This document shows positions 41,697 through 51,400 of a stretch of DNA of 64,000 nt, piece by piece. The stretch is from contig JAHFWL010001214.1 in assembly GCA_021292165.1 (NCBI GenBank), forward strand, positions 115,466 to 179,465, written 5' to 3'. Position numbers and translations under genes: made by a program. This stretch comes from Shinisaurus crocodilurus. Lineage: Eukaryota; Chordata; Lepidosauria; Squamata; Shinisauridae. Each line of letters opens with the position of its first letter. Positions within the stretch are counted from its first letter, which is position 1. The notes beneath the pieces were generated by a model. It saw only the letters and a program-made list of their open reading frames with translations. It was not told the origin of the DNA and ran no database searches.

Positions 41697-42272
41697 CAGG
41701 GGTCTGCAAACTAAGGCCCGCGGGCCACATCCGGCCCGCCTTGCCTTTTTATCCGGCCCGGCGGCCGATTGGCGGAAGTAGACTTTTTTTAACCCTTTCG
41801 CTTCAAGCGCCGATTCTTTTGTTGAGTATGCTCATTTGTGTGATGGCAAAAACAAAAGTATTAGACATGAAACAATTGTGCAACTATATATGTTAATACC
41901 ACCAGCCCTGCCAGGAGTATTCATTCATATCCCCCCTTCTTCCCTCCCCATTCCTTTTCCCTTGTGTGTCGTGTGTCTTTTTAGATTGTAAGCCTGCGGG
42001 CAGGGACTGTCTTGTTAATTGCTGTAAACCGCCCAGAGAGCTTCAGCTATTGGGCGGTATAAAAATGAAATGAAATGAAATAAATCAAATAACTTTCCAT
42101 TTAAGGGGGGGGGGAATTTACCCCTATCAAGTAAAAAAAAAAGGGACCCGGGTCCTTTTTTTTTTTTTACTTGATCCATTCATTCATATTTTTTTCAAAC
42201 TATAGTCCGCCCCCCCCAACACTCTGAGGGACAATGAACTGGCCCCCCATTTAAAAAGTTTGAGGACCCCTG
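41697..42272. mobile_element. hAT element (CAGGGGTCTGCAAAC) with nested LINE tail
   Basis: It starts CAGGGGTCTGCAAACTAAGG and ends AAGTTTGAGGACCCCTG. The target duplication TCGTAAAG at 41689-41696 and 42273-42280 is perfect. An L2-like tail occupies about 41920-42090, followed by a near-perfect palindrome at 42126-42176. Confidence 0.93.
41920..42090 (+). mobile_element. L2-like LINE 3' tail nested in hAT element
   Basis: 'agattgtaagcctgcgggca', 'ctgtaaaccgcccagagagc' and 'ctattgggcggtataaaaat', ending AAATGAAATAAAT. Confidence 0.8.
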
Positions 42273-42280
42273 TCGTAAAG

Positions 42281-42800
42281 CATTCTGTTGACACAGTGGT
42301 CAACCAGCTGCCCCAATGGGAATCCTACAGGCAGGACGTGAGTGCAACAACACCTTCCTGCCCATGTTCCCCAGCAACTGGAGTACATAGGCATACTGCC
42401 TCTGATACTGGAGGTAGCATAGAGCCATGAGGACTAGTACCAATTAATAACCTCCATGAATTTGTGCAATCCCCTTTTAAAGCTGTCCAAACTGGTGGCC
42501 ATCAATCACTACATCTTGGGGAAGTGAACTCTGCGCTGTGTGAAGAAGTCCTTCCTTTGGTCTGTCCTGAATCTCCCACCAATCAGCTTCATGGGATGAC
42601 CCCACTGGGTTCTAGTATTATGAGAGAGGGAGAAAAATGTCTCCCTGTCCACTTTCTCCACACCTTGCATGATTTTGTACACCTCTATACATGCCTCCCC
42701 TTCGCTGGCCTTTTTTCTAAGCGAAACAATCCCAGCTGCTGAAACCTTTCCTCATACGGGAGTTGCTCCAGCCCCTGGATCATTGTAGCTGCCCCTTTTT
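42281..42800 (-). mobile_element. CR1-clade (L3-like) LINE, right part after hAT insertion
   Basis: It continues from 41696: 'agcattctgttgacacagtgg', 'catactgcctctgatactgg', 'gcgctgtgtgaagaagtcct' and 'ctcccaccaatcagcttcat'. A short tRNA-SINE scrap follows at about 42801-42840. Confidence 0.78.
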
Positions 42801-43134
42801 ATGTGCTCTACTGCTGAGCTACAGCCCACGCCCTAGTCCTGTGCCTACAATTGTAAGAGTGGCTAAACTTCTCTCCCCCCCCCCCGCCTCCCTTGACTGT
42901 GACCCACAGAGCCGAGCGTGCAAATCTTAACTGGCAGGCCGGGTCAGGAAGGACCACTCACTCCAGCTCCCACACGATCCTGCCCACCAGTCAGGGAAGG
43001 AAGGCTCTGCCCCACATCCAGCCTCCATTGGAGGCTACGTGGCGGTGGGGAGAGGGAACAGCTTTACCACCAAGACTCTGGAACTTCCTTCCCCGGGAGA
43101 CTTGCTTGACCCCCGGAGGATGGGGGAAGTTGGT

Positions 43135-43360
43135 TGCCTCCGAGCAGGGATGGGGTGCTCTCCTCAGTCCAGGTGCTGTCAACGGGCAGCTTCAAGGCCC
43201 CCTCGCTCTTCCCGCTGACGGTTCTGTACCATGAAACCAGACTTGGACTGGACTGCCCTTCCGACAGAGGACGGCTCCAAAACAGAGGACAGTCCTCTGG
43301 CGGCCCTTCAAATAGAGGACTGTCCTCTGTAGAAGAGGACGCATGGCCACCCCCACCCCC
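43135..43360 (-). repeat. Interspersed repeat 'GGTGGCCA...AGAGGACAGTCCTC' copy
   Basis: It contains 'aaccagacttggactggact', 'aaatagaggactgtcctctg' and 'gaggacgcatggccaccccc', the reverse-oriented counterpart of 37045. Confidence 0.6.
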
Positions 43361-43982
43361 ACGACGGTGGTTCCCTGCCCATCCTTCGTTCCCGGGAAAA
43401 GCAGAAAGGAGCCCCGAGGAGTTGAAAGTTAGCTTTTGTGACCGCCAAGAGAATTGGTCGCAAGCACATTTGGCGCTGTGGTGGGACCGCTCTGAACTTT
43501 TTGCTCCCAAAGGCGGTGGTGTTCACACTGAGCCCTTTGTGCCTCAGCGTCGGAGCAGTGCGTGACTCAGACCCCTTCGCGCTGCTTTCTCTCCCAAACA
43601 CAACGGTTCTCAGCCTCCTCCTAATCCACCGCCCCTCCTTCTTTTCCAAAGATCTTCTCTGCGGAGGATGAATCAAACCTACACCGGAGGGAGACATTCT
43701 CGGGACATGGAAAACGGCACGCATGCATGTGGGAGGGCGAACGTTTCTTTGAAGGCGGCGCGGAAATGCTTATGTTTAAAGGAACAACCCAAATATTGCG
43801 CCGAAAAGAATGCGAGGGGCCAGGCTCCTCTGGGGGCGGGTTGATTCTTACACCTTCATGTTTGGTTCTGCCTCTGCTACCAGCTGTTCAGGAAACACTG
43901 CTTTCAGGCCAAATTAGGGCCAAACCAGATATTACTTTAAATCTATGTCTAGCGGCTACACCTGCCCCACCGTTTTTTCTAA

Positions 43983-44195
43983 TTGTATTTATTTATCTAG
44001 TATATTCCGCCTTTTACCCTGCGAGGAACCCAAGGCAGTTTACATAACCCTCTTCTCCATTTAATCCGCACGACAACCGTGTGAGGTAGGCTAGGCTGAG
44101 AGTCAGTGTGACTGGGCCAAAGTCACCCAGTGAGTTTCATGAGATCTCCTGAGTCCCAGTCCAACGCTCTAACCACTATGCCACACTGGCTCTCT
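43983..44195 (-). mobile_element. Sauria-type tRNA SINE
   Basis: In antisense: TTTATTTATC, 'gaggaacccaaggcagttta', 'gtgaggtaggctaggctgag' and 'ctctaaccactatgccacac'. The tRNA-like head is partly deleted. Confidence 0.88.
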
Positions 44196-44345
44196 TTTAC
44201 TTTTACTCTAGCGTAGGGGTTGGGGGGCTTTTAAAAGAAGGAAGCGGGCACTGAAACTCAAGGGAACATGCGCTAATTAATGCTTGTGGGGCCATTAATC
44301 GGCCTCTCTGAATTCCAACAGGAGCCACTGCAAGGTTAGAGGAGG

Positions 44346-44500
44346 GACCATGACGCAGTGCTAGAACATCTGCTTGAGAGATATAGCAGGTGCCAGGTAG
44401 GTCCGACTCCCGGCACCCCGCGTGAAACGGCAAGGTAGCAGGTGAAGGGAAGGCCTCTCTACCGGAGACCCGGGAGAACGGCTGCTGGAAAGAGTAAACC
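44346..44500 (+). mobile_element. tRNA-derived SINE, degraded
   Basis: It contains 'gacgcagtgctagaacatct', 'gtaggtccgactcccggcac' and 'aggcctctctaccggagacc'. It is a probable relative of the tRNA-Ala SINE in sense orientation. Confidence 0.5.
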
Positions 44501-44586
44501 AGCCTCCCTCAACCGGGCGCCCTCCAAATAGGTTGGACTGCAACTCCCATCACCCCCAGCTAGGAATGATGGGAGATGCAGTCAGA

Positions 44587-44703
44587 GGTGGTGTTAGGGG
44601 GCAGCCCACTGGGGCTGGAGCCCCAAATCTTTCATTTGGAGCCCTGAATCTCTGGGAGGGCCTCTGTCCCACCACCATGCTGTCCAGGGGCACTTGCTGA
44701 AAT
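44587..44703 (-). mobile_element. hAT element (CAGGGGCGG family) end fragment
   Basis: It starts CAGAGGTGGTGTTAGGGGG, then 'ggagccccaaatctttcatt', and breaks at 'ggcacttgctgaaat' where the CR1 chimera begins. Confidence 0.78.
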
Positions 44704-45100
44704 CAAGGGACAGATTCTGGCTGGACATCAGGAAAAACTTCCTGACTGTTAGAGCAATTCGACAATGGAACCAACGACCTAGGGAGGTGGTGCGCTCCCC
44801 AACACTGGAGGCATTCAAGGTGCAGCTGGGCAGCCATCTGTCAGGGATGCTTTGACCTGGATTCCTGCATTGAGCAGGGGGTTGGACTCGATGGCCTTAT
44901 AGGCCCCTTCCAACTCTTCGATTCTATGATTCTATACTGGAGCACCTCTCTCGACCTAAGTCTACCCAGACACTACACTCAACATCTGGGGCATTCCCCC
45001 AAGTGCCACCTCCAAGGGAGGCTCGGATGGTAGCAACAAGGGAGAGGGCCTTCTCAGTGGTGGCCCCCAATTATGGAACGATCTCCCCATTGTTCCGTCC
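44704..45100 (+). mobile_element. CR1/L2-like chimeric retroposon
   Basis: The CR1 ORF end and tail with ATTCTATG repeats to 44936 pass without a gap into L2-like LINE sequence beginning CTGGAGCACCTCTCTCGACC. The same junction occurs on the minus strand at 3919/3920. The L2-like part stops near 45093 after 'tatggaacgatctcccc'. Confidence 0.85.
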
Positions 45101-45844
45101 AATTCTACTCTTCTATGAGGTTCGAAATTCCTGATCTAGAGGGTCCTCTCAGTTTATGCATGGCAGCAGCGAGGCCCCCACAGGCCCAACTGGTGCCCCA
45201 AGTGAGCTGAAGAAGATGTGCTCCAGGAACACGCCCCAGAATCCTCTGCAATGCGTAAGAGCTGTACAGCAGAAGCACCTCAGATGGCAAATCAGTGTGC
45301 AAAATGTCCCCCTGGAGGCAGAAGGTTTGAAAACTATTAGGCTGTGCTGCCTTTCCATCGCCGGTCGCCAACATTGTGGGTGCGGGCAACACCTAGTGCT
45401 GAAACAAATTATATTTCCAAGCCTGTGCTTTTATTCAAAGGGCATTTCTCCTCCAGAGATCCGAACAATGCACTTGTACCCCTGAGCAGTATTTATTTTA
45501 AACATAGCTCGGAACGGGTTGGGTTGGATTCCTCATCAGATCTGAGAGAAAGCACGAGTGAGCGCCAATGGCACATGAAGTTATGTTTTTAAGAAAACAG
45601 ACGAGAAACTTCAGTTCTCAGCCGAGAGCTGGACGCTTGCCCACTGGGGCAGGGAAAACACAGACAGTGCAGTTCCTAACGATGGATTGGCATTTCTGCA
45701 GCTGCGATGACCAGCATTTTGGCAAGGATGCCACAAGGCAGGTCCAAAGAATGGGACCATGTCACTCTAGCGCACATCACGGTACATGACAAAGTTTGCA
45801 GATGACAACAGCAGGAAGAGCCCTGCTCACATCAGACCGAAGAC

Positions 45845-45990
45845 CAGGGCTTTTTTTCTGGTGGAACTCACCGGAACTGAGTTCCAGCACCTTTTCTTCT
45901 ATTAATTGCATTACAATTTAATCGCCATCTACTCCCAAGGAAATGTAACCCAAGAGTTCCGGTACCCTTTTCTCCAGAAAAAAAGCACTG
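45845..45990 (+). mobile_element. hAT MITE, CAGKGCTTTTTTTCTGG family
   Basis: CAGGGCTTTTTTTCTGG to CCAGAAAAAAAGCACTG with a perfect duplication CCGAAGAC at 45837-45844 and 45991-45998. Confidence 0.96.
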
Positions 45991-46032
45991 CCGAAGACCC
46001 AGGTCAGTGGTGCGGTTAAGTGATTTTAGACC

Positions 46033-46096
46033 AGTGTTCTCCAACCTTGAGTCCCCAGATGTTTTTGGCCTACAACTCCCAGCATGCCCCAGCCGC
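46033..46096. mobile_element. hAT hairpin MITE, left arm only
   Basis: CAGTGTTCTCCAACCTTGAG to GCATGCCCCAGCC without the right arm. Confidence 0.8.
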
Positions 46097-46269
46097 CCCA
46101 ATAAGACCATTAAACCCAGAATCTAAGATTACCTAACTCTACCACTGTGGAACACAAAGGTCTGTGGGAGCACAAGAGCAAAGCAGAAAGGCAATATTGA
46201 GGGGGGGGGGAAGCTCGAAGTTTGTTATTCTGTTGGAAAGTTTTAGGGGCTAGGGGATATAGAAGACTC

Positions 46270-46634
46270 GGGAGTCTTTTCAGTGGCGGCACCCCGTTTC
46301 TGGAATGCTCTCCCCAGAGAGGCTCACTGGGTGCCTACATTTTCTTCTTTTTGGCACCAGGTGAAGACCTTTTTATTCTCCCAGGTCTTTTAGTCCTTCA
46401 GGGTTAAAAGAAAACGTCTCATCATGTTTTTTGGATCTTTACACTGCTGCCGGCTCTTATTCCGATCTTCATTTTCGTGTTATTCTGTTTTAAACGTTTA
46501 AAGGTTTTTATATTATGTTTTATTACGCTGTTGTATTTTATGGTTTTAAGTTCTGTGAACCGCCCAGAGCACTTTGGCTATTGGGTGATGTAGAAGTGTA
46601 ATTAATAAGTAAGTAAGTAAATAAATAAATAAAA
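46270..46634 (+). mobile_element. L2-like LINE 3' end
   Basis: The pol end 'ttttcagtggcggcaccccg' (FSVAAPRF-type) is followed by 'gtgaagacctttttattctc', 'accgcccagagcactttggc' and an AAATAAATAAAT end. Confidence 0.8.
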
Positions 46635-46693
46635 GATGTCTCCCAGGCCTAGACATCCAAAGTGTCTATAAAACAGCCTTGAGTCCTCTGGAG

Positions 46694-46807
46694 CAGTGTT
46701 CTCCAACCTTGGGTCCCCAGATATCTTTGGCCTACAACTCCCAGCATGCCCCAGCCAGCGTAGTTGTAGGCCAAAGACATCTGGGGACCCAAGGTTGGAG
46801 AACACTG
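46694..46807. mobile_element. hAT hairpin MITE, shortened centre
   Basis: CAGTGTTCTCC...GAGAACACTG, with duplication CTCTGGAG at 46686-46693 and 46808-46815. The right arm has lost about 20 bp next to the centre. Confidence 0.96.
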
Positions 46808-47970
46808 CTCTGGAGGCACAAACCCTGGGCCTTTCTGTAACGTAAAACAGCTTGGGAATCGTTGATTTCCACACGGAGACATTTCCTCTTCTTAACACAT
46901 CTGGACACATCTGCTGAGTCCGCTGCCATCAAGCGTCATGGCTTTTCCCTGGACGGGGGTCAGAAGCAATCGGACTTGGCAGGTGAATTGCTTCCTGTCC
47001 TCGAGCACCAAGCCGGCCCGAGTTCATCTCACACGGCCGTCCCACCACCCTCTCTTCCACTTGTCTGCTGCTGAGGTCACTCGGACGGGGAGGTGGGTGG
47101 GGTAGAGATGGCTCCTTGGAGGAGCGGGGAGCGACTCTTGCAGGTTTTCCACGTTAAACAATTCCTCTACTCCCTCCGTGACAACTTTGTTCATAGCTTG
47201 TTTTCCACTGCGCTTCTGATGACGATAGCCAGACGCCTATTGCACTTGGAAGTCCTGTATGGATTCTGCAGAACCCAGCGCTGGAAAGGGCTGCCTTGCT
47301 AACGGGAATGCAAACTGGATCCCGGCCCTCTTGCCGAGCAATGCCAAGCCTGAACTGAGTTCCTGAAAGGAACATCTGCTCTGCTCTCCGTAAAACTATC
47401 AAACTTATAGCCCTCAGCAAGGCAGAATCTTGTTTACAGCAGAACAACCATTCCTGACTCATCCTCCGCTCACGCTGCAAGACACCCCCCCCCAACTACA
47501 CGGGAGCTGGGTAGCATTCACGGTTACGCAGCACCGTTAGGGTGCACGCCATGTTACCGACTTAACATGGGCAAAAAGGAACAAAAAAAGGTCTCGGCTC
47601 TGAAGATCTTTCCAATTTCAATAGGGTAACACGTTGTCATGAGTCTGCCCATCTTGATCGCTGGAAATGGACAACTGATAAGCGTCTGGTGACTTTAACT
47701 AAAGGCCATTGATGACCAGGTGTGTTTTCTTGATAACTCGGGAGTCTCTCTCTAGCCTTTGGAATGGGAAGGCCCTCTCCTCGAGAGTGAAGGGAATGGG
47801 CAGAGACCCAGTTCGAAGTCAGTTTTGCAGTTTGAATTTAGGGAGATTGAAAAAGAGAGTGTGTATTAGAGCTGTGAGTTGGCTGGAGATGAAGCACCCT
47901 GCGGGTGGAGAACTCCCTCCAAGAATCTGATGCAGGATTAGCCGCTGTACTCTCGGCTTGTAGGAGAGTA

Positions 47971-48220
47971 CAGTCATGCCTTGGATTGAGAGCATAATTG
48001 GTTCCGGAACTGTGCTTGTAATCCAAAACACTCTTATATCAAAACGAAATCCCCAAAAAAGAATTTGTACAGAGATTTTTAATTTAAGCCGTACTACAGT
48101 ACTTGCATTGCAAGACGTCGCTTGTATATCAAGTAAAAAAAATAAAAATAAATATTTAAAAATGTGCTTGTCATGCAAAACGCTCTCAAACCAAGTTACT
48201 TGCAATCCAAGGTATTGCTG
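47971..48220. mobile_element. Tc1/mariner-type MITE, copy 2
   Basis: TA flanks both sides. It runs CAGTCATGCCTTGGATTG to CAATCCAAGGTATTGCTG and is almost identical to 5405-5652. Confidence 0.88.
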
Positions 48221-48229
48221 TATTCCCCT

Positions 48230-48690
48230 ACACTATAGCTCTGCTTGTAACCCACTTTAATATACAAGGATACAGAAAGCTGTTCAGAATGGCAAAAAAC
48301 AACTCAAAGACAAAGCTACATTAAAATCATCGCAGCATTAATATTAAAATGTTACAAAATTTACAGCAAAAAACCAAACCTAACCAGTATTGTGCAATAA
48401 GATCAAAACACAGTTCAAGACAAAATTTCAGATTAGCCAACATATGCCTCAAAAGCTGTTTCGATTTCGAACAGCCACATTGTCACTCCTGCTAAAGGAG
48501 AACAGGGATGGACCCAGGCAGACCTCCTTTTGGAAGGTTTTCCACAACCTGGGTGCCACAACTGAGAAGGCCCTGCCTGCTGTACCCAGCTACCACACCT
48601 TCACTGGCAGTGGGACATGGTGCAGAGCCTCTGACATTGCTCTCAGCACTCAGGTGGTTACAATACAGAGGAGGCAGTTCTTAAGGTATC
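48230..48690 (-). mobile_element. LINE 3' end, antisense, old
   Basis: 'cttgtaacccactttaata', an A-rich stretch, then 'ccacaacctgggtgccacaa' and 'ctgagaaggccctgcctgct'; the last parts mirror the AFSVVAPRLW-type pol end of L2-like elements. It ends about 250 bp from the exon 2 donor. Confidence 0.55.
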
Positions 48691-48944
48691 CTGAATGCAT
48701 GAGGGTTTAAAGGGGGTAGACAGTCAGGGGCTGTGCATGTTCGCCCGCCCCATCTCTCAGCATGCAGGCCCCACCCCCTTCAGTTCAGATCTTGCTGTAT
48801 TGAATCAGCAAGGTCTGAAAGGGAGTTCTACTCATGTTCACTTGAAAATACATAAAATACATGTATTACTTTTCTCCACACACCCCCCCCCAAAAGTTTG
48901 GTTCTCTTTAGACGCACGCTCCAAACCTGAAACTTTGGCCGTAC

Positions 48945-49245
48945 CTGCGTTCTCTTCAGACTGGTTGAAGCCGCAGATCTGGCAAATGCTACGAACCCAC
49001 TTGTTCATGTCATCCTCCGTTTCAGCGACAAGGTAGAAGGTCCTTTCGCTGGTCTTGATGTCGAAGACGTAACTGTCCTGCAGTTCCTTCTTGTTGAAGG
49101 TCAAACCGGCATCCACCTGCTCACAGAAGTTGAGGTTGATCACGCGCAGCGGCTTCTTGGAATGGTCGTTCTTGTAGTACTCCAGCACATCGGGGTCACC
49201 ACTCATGCGGCCGCTACGAAGAATAAACCACCGTTTCTTCCATGC
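48945..49245 (-). CDS. GAB2: GAB2 coding exon 2 (PH domain)
   Basis: This internal exon encodes residues equivalent to about 26-126 of human GAB2, most of the N-terminal PH domain that binds PI(3,4,5)P3 and brings the adaptor to the membrane. The translation starts [19 protein letters not shown], includes [37 protein letters not shown] and the terminal helix [16 protein letters not shown] with the invariant PH-domain Trp. The residues [17 protein letters not shown] and [10 protein letters not shown] fit GAB2 rather than GAB1. The acceptor follows a strong pyrimidine tract (TCTTTCCTTTTCTAG) and the donor is CAG|GTACGG at 48944-48939. Its 301 bp begin in phase 0 and leave one base. The in-frame ATG at 49206-49204 matches the start of the known shorter mammalian isoform. 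The upstream exon with the first ~25 residues lies outside the window. Confidence 0.97.
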
Positions 49246-49296
49246 CTAGAAAAGGAAAGAGAGGGGGAAAAAAGGAAACTCTTGGAAACACAGCAA

Positions 49297-49543
49297 GTTT
49301 ATTAATTAATTAATTAATTAATTATATTTGTATCCCGCCTTTTCTCCTGCAAGGAACCCAAGGCAGCTTCAATAATCCTTTCCCTTTTATCCTCACAACA
49401 ACCCTGTGAGGTAGGTTGGGCTGAGAGTCAGTGAGTGACTGGCCCAAAGTCACCCAGTGAGCTTCATGGCCGAGCAGGGACTGGAACCCGGATCTCCTGA
49501 GTCCCCAGTCCGACACTCTAACCACTACATGACACTGGCTCTC
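49297..49543 (-). mobile_element. Sauria-type tRNA SINE next to exon 2
   Basis: In antisense: ATTAATTAATTA tail, 'gcaaggaacccaaggcagct', 'aaccctgtgaggtaggttgg' and 'tctaaccactacatgacact'. It starts about 50 bp upstream of the exon 2 acceptor. Confidence 0.92.
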
Positions 49544-49569
49544 TATAAGTTGCCTTATGTCAGGTCAGA

Positions 49570-49660
49570 TCAGGGCCGGCGTCAAGGGCCGGCATGATCG
49601 GGGACCTGCCAAGGGCCCACAACTCAGCAGGGGGGGCCACTGATAAGAGCCCCCCCTGGA
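49570..49660. repeat. GGGCCGGC repeat fragment
   Basis: 'cagggccggcgtcaagggcc' with 'ccaagggcccacaactcagc' resembles 11420-11500. It is unassigned. Confidence 0.4.
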
Positions 49661-49784
49661 CTTGCTCCTCCTCTTCACCTGCTAATTTTACCTGCCTCTC
49701 ACTCTGGCCAACGGTGGTGGTGAGAAGGAGGAGCAGGAGATGCCACAGCCTCCTTGCTCCCTGGCGCTCTGCCTCCCGAGCAAG

Positions 49785-49845
49785 CAAACGGGAGCAAGGA
49801 GGAAGAAGAGGAGGAGGAAGAGGAAGCGGAGGAGGAGCAACACAA
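49785..49845. repeat. Purine-rich GGA/GAA tract
   Basis: AAGGAGGAAGAAGAGGAGGAGG and onward, about 60 bp. Confidence 0.85.
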
Positions 49846-49874
49846 GAGCAGCGGGTGACAACGGCAGGGGAGGA

Positions 49875-50066
49875 TGGTGGCCCCTATTTCGGTGGGGCTT
49901 CTTATCCACTGCATATTTGATTTGGAGCTTCATAGGAGCTATCCATGGTGCTCCACGGTAGGGAACCTATTTTGGGGGTGGAGTACAGCACCACGGATGG
50001 CTCCTACGAAGCTCCAAATCAAACCCGCAATGGATATAAGGAGCCCCACTGAAATAGGGGCCACCA
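49875..50066. mobile_element. Palindromic MITE with TATTTCGGTGGGGC arms, copy 2
   Basis: It starts TGGTGGCCCCTATTTCGGTG and ends GAAATAGGGGCCACCA, a better preserved copy than 432-624. Confidence 0.8.
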
Positions 50067-50241
50067 GCTTCCATTGGACGACGGCAGTGGAGGGTGTCTT
50101 GCCCGAGGGCCCTCAAAAAACCCTGCAGCTGGCACCGGATCAGGTGTTTGGCTCATCTATCCCAGCATTGTCTGCCCTCACTTGGGAGTGGCTCTCCAGG
50201 TCTCTCTCGGATCAAAGCCTTCCCCCATCGCCTGCTACCTG

Positions 50242-50970
50242 AGATCCAAATGCAGAGTTACAGAATGGGGGACACTTGGCTCAACAATACTACAAGTGAG
50301 AAGGATCTTGGAATTGTGGTAGATCACAAACTGAATATGAGCCAGCAATGCGACGTGGCTGCAAAGAAGGCAAATGCAATTTTGGGCTGTATTAATAGAA
50401 GTATAGCTTCCAAATCGCGGGAAGTGATAATTCCCCTTTACTCGGCACTGGTTAGGCCTCATCTTGAGTACTGCGTCCAGTTCTGGGCACCTCACTTTAA
50501 GAAGGACATAGACAAACTGGAGAGGGTTCAGAGGAGGGCAACAAGGATGATAAAGGGACTGGAAACAAGGCCCTATGAGGAGAGACTGAAAGAACTGGGC
50601 ATGTTTAGCCTTCAGAAGAGGAGACTGAGGGGAGATATGATCGCACTCTTCCAGTATTTGAAGGGATGTCACACAGAGGAGGGCAAAGATCTCTTCTCGG
50701 TCATCCCAGTTTGCAGGACACGGAATAACGGGCTCAAGTTACAGGAACCTAGATTCCACCTAAACATCAGGAAAAATTTCCTGACTGTCAGAGCAATAAG
50801 ACAATGGAATCAACTACCTAGGGAGGTGGTGGGCTCTCCCACTCTGGAGGCATTCAAGGTGCAGCTGGACAGACATCTGTCAGAGATGCTTTGACCTAGA
50901 TTCCTGCATTGAGCAGGGGGTTGGACTCGATGGCCTTGTAGGCCCCTTCCAACTCTACTTTTCTATGATC
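50242..50970 (+). pseudogene. CR1 LINE ORF2 C-terminus, open, plus 3' end
   Basis: The C-terminal ~215 codons are unbroken to a TGA at 50892-50894: [75 protein letters not shown]. The CR1 tail follows, with only one or two ATTCTATG-like units. It is 5' truncated at CCAAATGCAGAG, so it lacks the catalytic RT core and endonuclease. It differs from 28345-29060 by only a few bases. Confidence 0.94.
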
Positions 50971-51121
50971 CTCTAGACTGCAACTCTTTGGCGATGGGAC
51001 CCGGGAGGGACCCTCTGCATTCAAAACAGGCAACTGCGCCACGGAGCGACGGCCCTCCCTCCGCCAATCGGTGAAAGAGCCGTACGATCATTCTCCGATG
51101 GCCAATTATTCAATCAAAGGG

Positions 51122-51400
51122 GCAATTCCGATGCACGTTTAGACAGAGAAAAGTCCTACAACTCCCAGTCCTGGAACACACCAAAGTCCTCCAACACACC
51201 AAAAGGGCAGCAAGCCCTCCAACACGCCAAAAGGGTAGCACCACCCCAAATCCAACAGGCGCCAGAGAGACCAATGTATTCATCTAAAGGCCCAATCCTA
51301 TGCACGTTTAGACATAGAAAAGTCCTACAGCTCCCAGCTGGCTGGGGAATGCTGGGAATTGTAGGACTTTTCTCTGTTTAATAGGGTTGTGCTCTCAGTC
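51122..51400. mobile_element. Two TGCACGTTTAGACA MITE copies
   Basis: A half copy lies at 51122-51180 ('gcacgtttagacagagaaaa'). A fuller palindromic copy lies at 51285-51398, with 'aatcctatgcacgtttagac' on the left and 'gacttttctctgttta' on the right. Confidence 0.65.

Larger units (their letters stand above)
3330..48944 (-). other. GAB2: GAB2 intron 2 (complete, 45.6 kb)
   Basis: This intron is bounded by the donor GTACGG just below 48945 and the acceptor TACGCAG just above 3329. It interrupts an Asp codon after its first base (phase 1). It contains no other host exon that I recognise. Most of the recognisable content is transposable elements. Longer stretches without a recognised element are 5660-6420, 6560-6900, 10470-11330, 12510-13030, 15120-16880, 20275-20700, 21670-22055, 23365-23690, 23780-24890, 25510-26520, 29080-29760, 38400-39085, 42800-43130, 45110-45840 and 46810-47970. 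Confidence 0.9.
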
